64,000 nucleotides of DNA from Anaeromyxobacter oryzae. GTDB lineage: Bacteria; Myxococcota; Myxococcia; Myxococcales; Anaeromyxobacteraceae. The stretch is taken from NCBI RefSeq assembly GCF_023169945.1, contig NZ_AP025591.1, forward strand, positions 5,874,501 to 5,938,500. The letters run 5' to 3'. The notes under the pieces are model-generated. The model saw nothing but the letters and a program-made list of their open reading frames with translations, was not told where the DNA came from and did no database searches. Each line of letters begins with the position of its first letter. The first letter of the stretch is position 1. A program made the translations under genes and the position numbers. Positions 49,701 to 60,786 of the stretch are shown here, one piece after another.

Positions 49701-50509
49701 GGTCCGCCTCCGCCCTGGCCGCAGGCCGCGACGGCGCGCCGGGCGAGGACGCCCACGAGGTGGGCGCGGTACTCCGCGCTGCCGAAGGGATCGCTCGTGA
49801 GCCCGTCCGCGGGGACCGCGCTGCCGGCGAGCGCGTCGGGCGCGAAGCGCGCCGCGAGCGCCCTCTCGAGCGCCTCCGCGCGGAACACGCCCGCCCCCGC
49901 TCCGGTCACGGCGACGCGGACGCCCGCCGGTCCCTTCGCGACCATCACCCCCACGAGCGCGAACTTCGACGCGGGGTGCGGGAGCTTCGCGTAGGCGGCC
50001 TTCTCCGGGATCGGGAAGCGCACCGCGACGATGACCTCGTCCGGCTCGAGCGCCGTTGCGAAGAGCCCCTGGAACCAGGCGTCGGCCGGGATCCGCCGGC
50101 GGTCCGTGACGATCGTCGCGCCGAGGGCGAGCACGGCCGCGGGGTAGTCGGCGGCCGGATCGTTGTGCGCGAGCGAGCCGCCCAGGGTGCCGCGGTTGCG
50201 GACCTGGGGATCGCCGATGTGCGCCGCGAGGTCGGCGAGGGCCGGGATGGCCCCGCGCACCTCGGCGGAGTCCGCCACGTCGGCGTGGGTGGTGGCTGCC
50301 CCGATCACGAGCTCCTTCCCCTCGACGCGGACGCCGCGCAGCTCGGCGAGGCCCGCGAGGGAGACGACGTCCGTCGGGGCCGCGAGGCCGAGCTTCATCA
50401 CCGGGATGAGGCTCTGCCCGCCGCCGAGGAGCTTGCCCTCCGGCCGCGCCCGGAGCTTCGCGACGGCGTCTGCGACGCTCTCCGCCCTGTGGAACGTGAA
50501 GTCTTGCAT
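49697..50509 (-). CDS. coxM: CO dehydrogenase-type medium subunit (FAD-binding)
   Basis: 270 residues. FAD-contacting loops LLGGGQSLIPVMKLGLA and IGDPQVRNRGTLGGSLAHNDPAADYPA are intact, followed by the CO dehydrogenase flavoprotein C-terminal domain (FRAEALERALAARFAPDAL). It passes electrons from the 2Fe-2S subunit to the quinone acceptor. ATG start 12 bp after the coxL stop. Its own stop overlaps the proposed coxD CTG start. Confidence 0.93.
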   Translation of the reverse strand: MQDFTFHRAESVADAVAKLRARPEGKLLGGGQSLIPVMKLGLAAPTDVVSLAGLAELRGVRVEGKELVIGAATTHADVADSAEVRGAIPALADLAAHIGDPQVRNRGTLGGSLAHNDPAADYPAAVLALGATIVTDRRRIPADAWFQGLFATALEPDEVIVAVRFPIPEKAAYAKLPHPASKFALVGVMVAKGPAGVRVAVTGAGAGVFRAEALERALAARFAPDALAGSAVPADGLTSDPFGSAEYRAHLVGVLARRAVAACGQGGGGP

Positions 50510-50521
50510 GGCGCGCCTCCC

Positions 50522-52891
<2,370 letters not shown>

Positions 52892-52896
52892 GGCGT

Positions 52897-53361
52897 TCAC
52901 CTCGCGCTCGCGGCGGCCGCGCGGACCGCCTTCACGATGTTGTGGTAGCCGGTGCACCGGCAGAGGTTCCCCTCGAGCCAGCTCCGGATCTGCTCGTCCG
53001 TCGCGCCGGGATTCCGGCGCACGAGCTCGACCGCGCTCATCACCATCCCCGGCGTGCAGAAGCCGCACTGGAGCGCGTGGTTCTCGTGGAAGGCGGCCTG
53101 CATCGGGTGGAGCGTGCCGTTCGTGGCGAGCCCCTCGATGGTGGTCACCGAACGCCCCTCCGTCTCGAGCGCGAACATCGTGCAGCTCTTCACGGACCGG
53201 CCGTCGACGTGCACGACGCACGCGCCGCACTGGCTCGTATCGCACCCGACGTGGGTGCCGGTGAGGCCGAGGCGCTCGCGCAGGAGCTCGACGAGGAGCG
53301 TGCGGGCCTCCACCTCGGCCGTGACGCGCTTCCCGTTCAGCGTGAGGGAGATCGACGGCAT
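52897..53361 (-). CDS. coxS: CO dehydrogenase-type small 2Fe-2S subunit
   Basis: 154 residues. The N-terminal plant-type ferredoxin domain (GCDTSQCGACVVHVDG, Cys of the first cluster) and the C-terminal helical domain (QCGFCTPGMVMSAVEL and EGNLCRCTGYHNIVKAV, second cluster) are both complete. It carries electrons from the Mo site in CoxL to FAD in CoxM. First gene of the coxSLMDE operon. Upstream, an imperfect dyad (53405-53422 and 53451-53466, GTTCG..TGCG..CGTTCG against CGAACG..TGCGAAC) could bind a regulator. Confidence 0.95.
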   Translation of the reverse strand: MPSISLTLNGKRVTAEVEARTLLVELLRERLGLTGTHVGCDTSQCGACVVHVDGRSVKSCTMFALETEGRSVTTIEGLATNGTLHPMQAAFHENHALQCGFCTPGMVMSAVELVRRNPGATDEQIRSWLEGNLCRCTGYHNIVKAVRAAAASAR

Positions 53362-53539
53362 GGGGCCTCCGCGCTGGCCGGGCGGCGCCCGGGGCGGCTC
53401 GGGTGTTCGGTGCGGTCGTTCGTGAGGGCCGTCGCGGAGCGGCGCAAGGCCGAACGAAGTGCGAACCCACCCGTGAGATGCCGCACGGCGTCGCGCGTCG
53501 GCGGCGCCATGCCGCGCCGCGTCGGCGCCGGGGCTTTCG

Positions 53540-53568
53540 TTGACAGCCCTCGGCGAGGTCAGCTAAGG
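53540..53568 (+). promoter_or_regulatory. Putative accD promoter
   Basis: A perfect -35 TTGACA (53540-53545), 17-bp spacer, then the poor -10 CTAAGG (53563-53568). The predicted start would lie about 23 nt before the accD ATG, which has GGAAGG as ribosome site. Confidence 0.4.
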
Positions 53569-53597
53569 ACCGGGCCACTTTTCAACGGGAAGGCGCG

Positions 53598-54455
53598 ATG
53601 CCCTGGTTCTCGAAGCAGAAGAAGCTGAAGTCCAAGGAGGCGACCCCGAGCGCGCCGCCGGCACCCGCCGCGAAGGGCGAGGGCATCTGGTACAAGTGCG
53701 AGGGCTGCGACGAGGTCGTGCCGCGCGCCGAGTACGAGCGGAACTGGAACGTCTGCCCGTCGTGCGGCGCCCATGACGCGCTCCCGGTGAAGCGCCGGTT
53801 CGAGCTGGTCCTCGACAAGGGCTCGTTCCAGGAGCTCGACGCCGATCTGACGCCGCAGGACCCGCTGGGGTTCACGGACGCGAAGAAGTACCGGGACCGC
53901 CTCAAGAGCACCTTCAAGTCGAGCGGGCTCCGCGACGCGTTCGTCTCGGGGGTCGGGGCCATCGGCGGGCAGCAGGTCTCCATCGGGTCCTTCGCGTTCG
54001 AGTTCATGGGCGGATCCATGGGCTCGGTCGTCGGCGAGAAGGTCGCCCGGGTGTTCGACCGCGCGTACGAACGCCGGATCCCCGCCATCGTGTTCTCGTC
54101 CACCGGCGGCGCCCGCATGCAGGAGGGCATCTTCTCCCTCATGCAGATGGCGAAGACCTCGGCCGCCCTCCACCGCTTCCGCTCCGTCCGCAAGCCGTAC
54201 GTCTCGGTGATGCTGCACCCGACCACCGGCGGCGTCGCGGCGAGCTTCGCCTGGCTCGGCGACTTCGTGATCGCGGAGCCGAAGGCGCTCATCGGCTTCG
54301 CCGGCCCGCGCGTCATCGAGCAGACGATCCGCGAGAAGCTGCCCCCCGGCTTCCAGCGCTCGGAGTTCCTCCTCGAGCACGGCATGATCGACGCGATCGT
54401 CCCGCGCCTCGAGCTGCGCGAGCGGCTGGTCCAGATCCTCGCGCTCACGGCGTAG
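53598..54455 (+). CDS. accD: Acetyl-CoA carboxylase carboxyltransferase beta subunit
   Basis: 285 residues. Zinc ribbon C34/C37 and C53/C56 (YKCEGCDEV, NVCPSCGAH) followed by the carboxyltransferase crotonase-like domain (VFSSTGGARMQEGIFSLMQM, HPTTGGVAASFAWLGDFVIAEP-type, IGFAGPRVIEQTIREKLPPGFQ). With AccA it moves the carboxyl group from biotin to acetyl-CoA, the first step of fatty acid synthesis. folC follows 75 bp later, the common accD-folC pairing. Confidence 0.97.
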   Translation: MPWFSKQKKLKSKEATPSAPPAPAAKGEGIWYKCEGCDEVVPRAEYERNWNVCPSCGAHDALPVKRRFELVLDKGSFQELDADLTPQDPLGFTDAKKYRDRLKSTFKSSGLRDAFVSGVGAIGGQQVSIGSFAFEFMGGSMGSVVGEKVARVFDRAYERRIPAIVFSSTGGARMQEGIFSLMQMAKTSAALHRFRSVRKPYVSVMLHPTTGGVAASFAWLGDFVIAEPKALIGFAGPRVIEQTIREKLPPGFQRSEFLLEHGMIDAIVPRLELRERLVQILALTA

Positions 54456-54530
54456 CCTCCGGACGCGGCGCCGCCGGGCCGGCCTCGCCCGCCCGGCGCG
54501 CCGTCCCGCGGCCGGTTACGACCTCCCCCG

Positions 54531-55745
54531 ATGGACGACGTCCACCGCTATCTCGACGGCCTCCAGCCGCTCGCGATGCGCTTCGGCCTCGAGCGCGTGG
54601 AGCGCGCCCTCGACGCGCTCGGCCACCCGGAGCGCGCCTACCCGATCCTCCACGTCGGAGGCACCAACGGGAAGGGCTCGACGTGCGCCATGGCGGCGGC
54701 CGCGCTCCGGGCGGCCGGGCACCGCGTCGGGCTCTACACCTCGCCGCACCTGGTCCGGTTCAACGAGCGCATCCAGGTGGACGGGGTCGAGATCGACGAC
54801 GCGGCGCTCGCCGCGCGCGTCGAGGCGATCCGCCGGGCCTGCCCGTGGCACGAGGCGGGCGGGGAGGGCGAGCGCCTCACCTACTTCGAGTTCGCGACGC
54901 TCGCCGCGCTCCTCCACCTCGCCGAGGCGGGGGTCTCCGTCGCCGTCGTCGAGGTCGGGCTCGGCGGCCGGTTCGACGCGACCAGCGCGGTCGTGCCCCG
55001 CGTCACGGCCGTCGCGCGCATCGGCCTCGACCACACGCAGCTGCTCGGCGACACCGTCGAGCAGGTCGCCTTCGAGAAGGCCGGCATCTTCAAGCCGGGC
55101 GTGCCGGCGGTCGTCCACGCCGTCCAGCCGCCCGGCGCGCTCGAGGTGCTGCGCAGCGAGGCCGCCCGCCGCGGCGCGCCGTTCACGGTCGCGCCCGCGG
55201 GCTACGACGGCCGCATCGCGCTCGCCGGTGCGCACCAGCGCGCGAACGCGGCGCTCGCGGCCGCGGCGCTCCGGGCGCTCGGCGCCGCCGGCGTCGAGGT
55301 CGGCGAGGACGCCATCGCGGCCGGCATCGCCGGCGCGCGCTGGCCGGGGCGCCTCGAGGAGCTCGGCGGGGTGCTGCTCGACGGCGCGCACAACCCGCAG
55401 GGCGCGGCCGCGCTCGCGGCGGCGCTCCCCGCGCTCCGGCCCGGCCGCCCGGTCGAGCTCGTCTTCGGCGTCCTCGCCGACAAGGACCACGCGGGCATGC
55501 TCGGCGCGCTCGCGCCCGCGGTGCGCCGGCTGCACCTCGTCGCGCCGGCGAGCCCGCGGGCGCGCCCCGCGGCCGAGCTCCAGGCTCTCGCGGCGGCCCG
55601 CGGCGTCGCCGCCGACGTGCACGCCGATCTGCCCGCCGCGCTCGCGTGCGCGCGCGCCGCCGCCGGCCCGGATGGCGTGGTCTGCGTCGCGGGATCGCTC
55701 TATCTCGTGGGCGAGGCGCGCGGGCTGCTCGCGCGCGACCTGTAG
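54531..55745 (+). CDS. folC: Bifunctional folylpolyglutamate/dihydrofolate synthase
   Basis: 404 residues. P-loop HVGGTNGKGST, substrate loop TSPHLVRFNERIQVDG, VVEVGLGGRFDATS, ARIGLDHTQLLG and the C-terminal ligase domain (LLDGAHNPQGAAALA, FGVLADKDHAGML). It adds glutamate to dihydropteroate and folates, supporting the one-carbon genes (folD, gcv, purN) also present in this window. The ATG lies 75 bp after accD. Confidence 0.95.
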   Translation: MDDVHRYLDGLQPLAMRFGLERVERALDALGHPERAYPILHVGGTNGKGSTCAMAAAALRAAGHRVGLYTSPHLVRFNERIQVDGVEIDDAALAARVEAIRRACPWHEAGGEGERLTYFEFATLAALLHLAEAGVSVAVVEVGLGGRFDATSAVVPRVTAVARIGLDHTQLLGDTVEQVAFEKAGIFKPGVPAVVHAVQPPGALEVLRSEAARRGAPFTVAPAGYDGRIALAGAHQRANAALAAAALRALGAAGVEVGEDAIAAGIAGARWPGRLEELGGVLLDGAHNPQGAAALAAALPALRPGRPVELVFGVLADKDHAGMLGALAPAVRRLHLVAPASPRARPAAELQALAAARGVAADVHADLPAALACARAAAGPDGVVCVAGSLYLVGEARGLLARDL

Positions 55746-55838
55746 TCAGATATCGGCACGAAGGTCCTCGGGAATTTTTCGGGGTTCCGCCCCCCGTGCT
55801 ATCGTTCCGCCCGATTTTCCCTTCCGCGGAGCCCTCCG

Positions 55839-57269
55839 ATGCGCCTTCGCCACCTCGCCGCGCTCACCCTCGCCGCCCTCGCCGTGCCCGCGGCGCGCGC
55901 GGCGGACCTGAACGTCATCACGGCCGTCGAGGTCAAGGACGAGGGCTCGACCCTGGTCCTCTCGGTGAAGGGATCGAAGAAGCCGAGCTTCACCACGTTC
56001 GCGATGGCCGAGCCGCCGCGGTTCGTCATCGACTTCTCCGAGTCGAGGTTCGAGGGCGTCGCGGAGACGCTCACGGTCCAGGACGGCGTCATCAACGTGG
56101 TGAAGAACCTGTCCTACGGCTCCGACGCGACCTCCATCGCGCGCGTGATGATCGCGTTCGCCGTCGAGGTCGGCCCGCCGGACGTGACCGACGCCGGCGA
56201 GACGCTGGTGGTCCGGATCGCGAAGCCCGCCGCTGCGGCCGCCGCCGCCGTGGCGTCGCGCCGCGAGCAGGACGAGGCCGCCGCGAAGGCGCGCGCCGAT
56301 CAGGAGGCGCAGGCGAAGGCCGACGCCGACCGGCGCGCGCGCGAGGACGAGGAGGCGCGCGCGCGGGTCGAGGCCGACCAGCGCGCCCGCGAGTCCGCCG
56401 AGGCCAAGGTGCAGGCCGAGGCCAAGGCCCAGTCGGAAGCGCAGGCGAAGGCCGAGGAGCGGGCGAAGGCGGAGGCCCGGGCCCAGGCCGATGCCCAGGC
56501 GAGCGCGGCGGCCGCGGCCAGCGCCCGCGCGGAGCAGGAGGCGCGCGCGGCGGCGGAGCGCGAGGCGCAGGCGAAGGCGGAGGCCCAGGCCAAGGCGGAC
56601 GCCGACGCGCAGGCCAGGGCGGACGCGGAGGCGCGCGCGCGCGACGACGCGGCCCGGAAGGCTCGCGAGGACGCCGAGCAGCAGAAGGCGGTCGCGGTCG
56701 CGAGCGCTGCTCCGGCGGCGGCGCCGCCGGCGGAGGAGAAGGCGCCCGAGCCGGAGCCCGAGCTCGCCCCGAAGGCGGAGGCCCGCCCGGAGCCGGCGGC
56801 CGCAGCGGTGGCGCCCGCCCCCGAGCGGCTCGGCCTCGCCGCGCCCGCCGCCCGTCTCCGCGAGGTCGGCTTCAAGCAGATCGCCGGCGTGTCGCGCGTC
56901 TACGTGCGGACGTCGGTCACGCCCCGCTTCACCATCCAGGACGTCGGGAACGACACGATCCGGATCGAGCTCGAGAACACGCGCGCGGAGCGCCGGAACG
57001 ACCTCCGCTTCATGGACACGTCCTTCTTCTCCTCCGCGGTGGCGATGATCACGCCCGCGCGACAGGGCTCGAGCTACGTGCTCGACATCAAGCTCCGGCA
57101 GAAGGTGCCGTACCAGCAGAAGATCGAGGGCGACCTGCTCGCCATCGACTTCGAGCGCCCCGCGTCCGCGTCGGCCCAGGAGGCCCCTGCGGCCGCGGAG
57201 CCGACGGACGCGCCCGCGGCCGCGCCGGCGGCGTCCGAGTCCGAGCCCGAGGTCGAGCCGGGCCAGTAG
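55839..57269 (+). CDS. Exported protein with two AMIN-like domains joined by a long Ala-rich coiled coil
   Basis: 476 residues. Signal peptide of about 21 residues ending AARAAD. An AMIN domain at about 25-130 (VEVKDEGSTLVLSVKGSKKP, FVIDFSESRFEG) is followed by about 190 residues of A/E/R/K/Q-rich repeats (AKADADRRAREDEE and similar), a Pro-rich hinge, and a second AMIN-like domain at about 345-450 (VSRVYVRTSVTPRFTIQDVG to LLAIDFERP). AMIN domains bind peptidoglycan and occur in PilQ secretins and AmiC amidases; no secretin or amidase domain is present here. It directly precedes lptD by 21 bp, so an envelope-assembly role is likely. Confidence 0.75.
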   Translation: MRLRHLAALTLAALAVPAARAADLNVITAVEVKDEGSTLVLSVKGSKKPSFTTFAMAEPPRFVIDFSESRFEGVAETLTVQDGVINVVKNLSYGSDATSIARVMIAFAVEVGPPDVTDAGETLVVRIAKPAAAAAAAVASRREQDEAAAKARADQEAQAKADADRRAREDEEARARVEADQRARESAEAKVQAEAKAQSEAQAKAEERAKAEARAQADAQASAAAAASARAEQEARAAAEREAQAKAEAQAKADADAQARADAEARARDDAARKAREDAEQQKAVAVASAAPAAAPPAEEKAPEPEPELAPKAEARPEPAAAAVAPAPERLGLAAPAARLREVGFKQIAGVSRVYVRTSVTPRFTIQDVGNDTIRIELENTRAERRNDLRFMDTSFFSSAVAMITPARQGSSYVLDIKLRQKVPYQQKIEGDLLAIDFERPASASAQEAPAAAEPTDAPAAAPAASESEPEVEPGQ

Positions 57270-57290
57270 AGGCGCCGGCTCCGATCCACC

Positions 57291-59801
57291 GTGAACGTCG
57301 TCGCCGTCCTGGCCCTGGCCGGGCTCCTCGCGGGCCAGGCCTCGCGGTCTCCGGCTGCGCTGCCCGGCGGCACGGGCGACGTGTCCGCGGACGCGGACAC
57401 GGTCACGCGCGATCCGGACGGTCGGGTCCACCTCGAGGGGAACGTCGTGGTCCGGCGCGGGCTCGTGACGCTCCGGGCGCGGAGCGCGCGCGTCGACCCC
57501 GCGACCGGCGAGATCGACGCGGTCGGCGACGTCCTCCTCACCGACGCGACCCGCGCCATCGCCGCCGACGGCGTCCACGCGCTGCTCGGCGGCCCGTTCG
57601 AGGCGGAGCACGTCACGGCCTTCGTGAAGGAGGGCGCGGTCGACCTCGGCTCTGCCACCAGCCTCGAGCAGGCCCGGCGGAACGGCCGGAACCGGCTCAG
57701 CTTCTCCGGCGCGCGGCTCGAGGGGGAGCGCTCGGGCCGGCTCGCGCTCACGGACGCGCGGCTCTCGCTATGCGACTGCGGGGGCGGCGCGCCGTCGTGG
57801 GAGTTCCGGGCCCGCAGCGCGGACGTGATCCCGGGGAAGCGCGCGATCCTGTCCTGGCCGGTGCTGTACGTGACGCCGCGGTTCCTGTTCATCCAGCGGC
57901 CGGTGCCGGTGCTGATCGTGCCCTGGCTGATGATGCCGCTCAGCGATCGGCAGACGGGGCTCCTGATCCCGATGATCGAGTCGACGAGCACGACGGGGTT
58001 CACGATCTCCCAGCCCGTGTTCGTGACGCTCGGCCGCAGCGCCGACGCGACCGTCACGCCCGAGTATTCCTTCGGGCCCGGAACGTTCTTCGCTCCCGCG
58101 AGCAAGGGCAGCGAAGTTCGCGGTCCGGGCGCCCGCCTCGAGCTGCGCTGGGCGCCGGCGGTGGACGCGGACGGGAGGGTGGAGCTCGCCTGGGTCCACG
58201 ACTTCGCGCGCGAGGCGGGCGGCGGCAGCGGGGATCGGCTCTCCATCACCGGCGCGCACCAGCAGCGGCTCGGCCCGGACACCCACCTGCGGCTCGATCT
58301 CGCGCTGGCGAGCGATCCGGTGCTGTGGCGCGACTACACCCCCGACGTCCTCCTCCGTTCAGCCTTCTACCGGCGCTCGGACGTTCTGCTCTCGCACCGG
58401 AGCGACGCCGTGGTGCTCGAGGGCGCCGCGGCTTATCTCCTGCCGCTCACGCCGGCCGCGTGGGTCGCGCCGCAGATCGCCGGACCCGGCGCGCCGCGGC
58501 CGGCGTACGGCGTCTTCGGCTCGGACATCCCGGTCCTCCACCCCTGGCCATCGTTCGCGGCGACCCTGGTCCCGGCCGCGCTCGGTCCGATCGAGCTCTC
58601 GGGGCGCGCCGGCGTGGCGCGCTTCGCGACGGCGTCCGGCGACGCGCAGGGCGGGCCCGGGCCGGGCGACCCGGGCGCAGCGGTCCGAACGCTCTCCGTC
58701 GGCGGCGAGCCGGTGAACTACGCCGGCGTCGGCGCTCGCGACGCGGCGACCCGGCTCGACGCGCATCTGGAGGTCTCGGCGCCCGTCCTCGTCGCGGGCG
58801 CGGTGACCGTGGCGCCGTACGTCCGCGGCGCCGCGCTCGGCTACGCGTTCGACGCGGGCAGGGACCCGACCGCCGTCGAGTGGGCGGCCGCCGGCGCGGC
58901 GGTCTCCACGGAGCTCGCGCGCCGCTACGGCAAGGTCGAGCACCGGATCCTGCCCCGGTTCGAGCTCCGGGCCGGGACCGCGGCCGCGGGCGGCGGCGCC
59001 TCGCTCGCGCTCCCCGCGTACGACGTGTGGGACCGCTTCGTGCAGCCAGGCCCGCAGACCCTGAACCTCGCGGCGGGCCCCACGGTCGTCAACTCCTCCT
59101 ACCGGCTGCAGGCCGCCCCCCAGGACGCGTTCTCGCAGGCCCGGCTCTCCGTCGACAACCGGCTGCGGTTCGGCGGGGTCGACCGGCTCCGCCTCGAGGT
59201 CGGCCAGGACCTCGACGTCCGCGCCGGGCGCTTCGCGGAGACCTTCTTCTCGGCCGGCGTGCTCGCCGGCCCCGTCACGGGCGACATCTCGGGCCGTTTC
59301 CTCGCCATCCAGGGGCGGCCGGAGACGTCGCCTACTCCCAAGTACACCTCCTGGCTCGATGCGTTCACGGAGCTCCGCGCGGGGATCTCCGTCGGGAACC
59401 CACGCGGGGACGTCCTCCGCGCCGGGCTGCTCGCCGTGGGAGCGGGCGGCTCGGGCCCGCTCATGGCGGGCGTCGATCCGCTCTTCGATCTCCGAACCGC
59501 GCCGATAGACGCCATCGCCTCGGGGACGTTCGGCGCCCGGGTCGTCCTGGGCGCCGGGACCGTCGGATACGACGCGCTCCTGCCGGCCCGCGCCCAGGAC
59601 GTTCAACAATGCTCGGGGGGAGGAGCTACGCGCCGGGTCGCGCCGTGGCAGATCCAGCAGCACACAGGCAGTTTCGTCTGGGACTCCCCCTGCCACTGCT
59701 TCCTCGCCCGCCTCGCTGTGACCGTGAACGACTGCGGTGGGTTGCACTACGCCGCGTCGCTCGACCTCTCTCGCCTCGCCGAAGGCGTGCAGTTCCGTTG
59801 A
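57291..59801 (+). CDS. lptD: LPS-assembly protein LptD (outer-membrane lipopolysaccharide translocon)
   Basis: 836 residues. Signal peptide of about 20 residues, an N-terminal OstA/LptA-like beta-jellyroll (VSADADTVTRDPDGRVHLEGNVVVRRG, DAVGDVLLTDATRAI), then the LptD signature region around the lumen plug (ILSWPVLYVTPRFLFIQRPVPVLIVPWLMMPLSDRQTGLLIP) and a long beta-barrel. Cys residues near the N-domain (LCDCGGG) and near the C-terminus (QQCSGGG, CHCFLA, VNDCGG) could make the stabilising disulfides. The GTG start is 21 bp after the AMIN gene. The protein receives LPS from the Lpt bridge and inserts it in the outer leaflet with LptE. Confidence 0.85.
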   Translation: MNVVAVLALAGLLAGQASRSPAALPGGTGDVSADADTVTRDPDGRVHLEGNVVVRRGLVTLRARSARVDPATGEIDAVGDVLLTDATRAIAADGVHALLGGPFEAEHVTAFVKEGAVDLGSATSLEQARRNGRNRLSFSGARLEGERSGRLALTDARLSLCDCGGGAPSWEFRARSADVIPGKRAILSWPVLYVTPRFLFIQRPVPVLIVPWLMMPLSDRQTGLLIPMIESTSTTGFTISQPVFVTLGRSADATVTPEYSFGPGTFFAPASKGSEVRGPGARLELRWAPAVDADGRVELAWVHDFAREAGGGSGDRLSITGAHQQRLGPDTHLRLDLALASDPVLWRDYTPDVLLRSAFYRRSDVLLSHRSDAVVLEGAAAYLLPLTPAAWVAPQIAGPGAPRPAYGVFGSDIPVLHPWPSFAATLVPAALGPIELSGRAGVARFATASGDAQGGPGPGDPGAAVRTLSVGGEPVNYAGVGARDAATRLDAHLEVSAPVLVAGAVTVAPYVRGAALGYAFDAGRDPTAVEWAAAGAAVSTELARRYGKVEHRILPRFELRAGTAAAGGGASLALPAYDVWDRFVQPGPQTLNLAAGPTVVNSSYRLQAAPQDAFSQARLSVDNRLRFGGVDRLRLEVGQDLDVRAGRFAETFFSAGVLAGPVTGDISGRFLAIQGRPETSPTPKYTSWLDAFTELRAGISVGNPRGDVLRAGLLAVGAGGSGPLMAGVDPLFDLRTAPIDAIASGTFGARVVLGAGTVGYDALLPARAQDVQQCSGGGATRRVAPWQIQQHTGSFVWDSPCHCFLARLAVTVNDCGGLHYAASLDLSRLAEGVQFR

Positions 59802-59925
59802 GCGTTCCCTTCCGCAGCCCGCCTCCGTTCTGCTAAGTCATCAGGACGGTCCGCCGACGTGGCGGCCGACCCGATCGGGTCCCATCCGGTTTTCCGGTGG
59901 GTGAACAGGAACGGAGACATCGCTC

Positions 59926-60570
59926 GTGAGCCGCGCGCGCCAGAGCCGCACGGCGCCGAAGGGCGCCGGGAACGAAGAGTTCGAGCCCGAGAAGCGCCGG
60001 GCGATCCTCCACGCCGCCGTCCGCGTGTTCGCGGAAAAGGGCTACCACGGCTGCCGCATCGCCGACGTCGCGCGCGCCGCGAACGTCGCCTACGGCCTCG
60101 TCTACCACTACTTCCGCAACAAGGACGAGCTGCTCGAGAGCGTCTTCGCCGAGCAGTGGACGATCTTCATCAACGCGCTCGCCGCCATCGACGCGGGCCA
60201 GGGCACGGCCGGCGACAAGATCGCGGGCATCTTCGGGTTCGTCTTCGACGTCTACAAGACCGCGCCGTCCGCGGTGCGGGTGCTCATCCTCGAGGTCACG
60301 CGCACGCCGCAGGGCCTCCGCGCCGGCTCCACGCGCGAGACGTTCGAGAAGGCGGTGGGCCTCGTCGCCGACGTCGTCCGGCAGGGGCAGGCGCGCGGCG
60401 AGCTGCGCGCGGACGCGGACCCGATCGTCGCCGCGGCGACGATCCTCGGCGGCCTCGAGCTCGCGGTCTCCGGCATGGTCGTCGGGCTCGTTCCGGCGAG
60501 CACCGAGGAGGAGATCGACCGGGTGAAGAACCAGGTCGTCGGTCTCGCCCTCGTCGGGCTCCGGGCGTGA
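59926..60570 (+). CDS. TetR family transcriptional regulator
   Basis: 214 residues. N-terminal TetR helix-turn-helix (AILHAAVRVFAEKGYHGCRI, VARAANVAYGLVYHYFRNKDELL) and a helical ligand/dimerisation domain with a TetR_C-type segment (VFDVYKTAPSAVRVLILEV). The GTG start follows a GGAG-like stretch. The flanking genes lptD and serA give no obvious target; fatty-acid-metabolism regulators of this kind are common, but that is only a guess. Confidence 0.88.
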   Translation: MSRARQSRTAPKGAGNEEFEPEKRRAILHAAVRVFAEKGYHGCRIADVARAANVAYGLVYHYFRNKDELLESVFAEQWTIFINALAAIDAGQGTAGDKIAGIFGFVFDVYKTAPSAVRVLILEVTRTPQGLRAGSTRETFEKAVGLVADVVRQGQARGELRADADPIVAAATILGGLELAVSGMVVGLVPASTEEEIDRVKNQVVGLALVGLRA

Positions 60571-60786
60571 CGCCGGCGCCGGCGGGGGCGACCCCTCCCG
60601 GCCCTTCCCTCCGCGCCACGCGCGCCTGAAACCTCACTGTCGCCTCGCCGCGCCGCGCCATCCCGCCGGGAGCGTGCCGCGCGGGGCAACACGCGTTGAC
60701 GGGGGCGTGGGCCGCCGCTAGGTCCCTCGTCCCCGTTCGACCCCGCGCTCCGGCGCCGCCCGTCCGCGGCCGCCCGGGAGGTGACC

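Noticed and set aside
54683..59836. A very long open frame (about 1,700 codons) across folC, the AMIN gene and lptD
   Set aside because: It is in a different frame from three clearly recognisable proteins and is almost pure Arg/Gly/Ala/Pro, a GC artefact.
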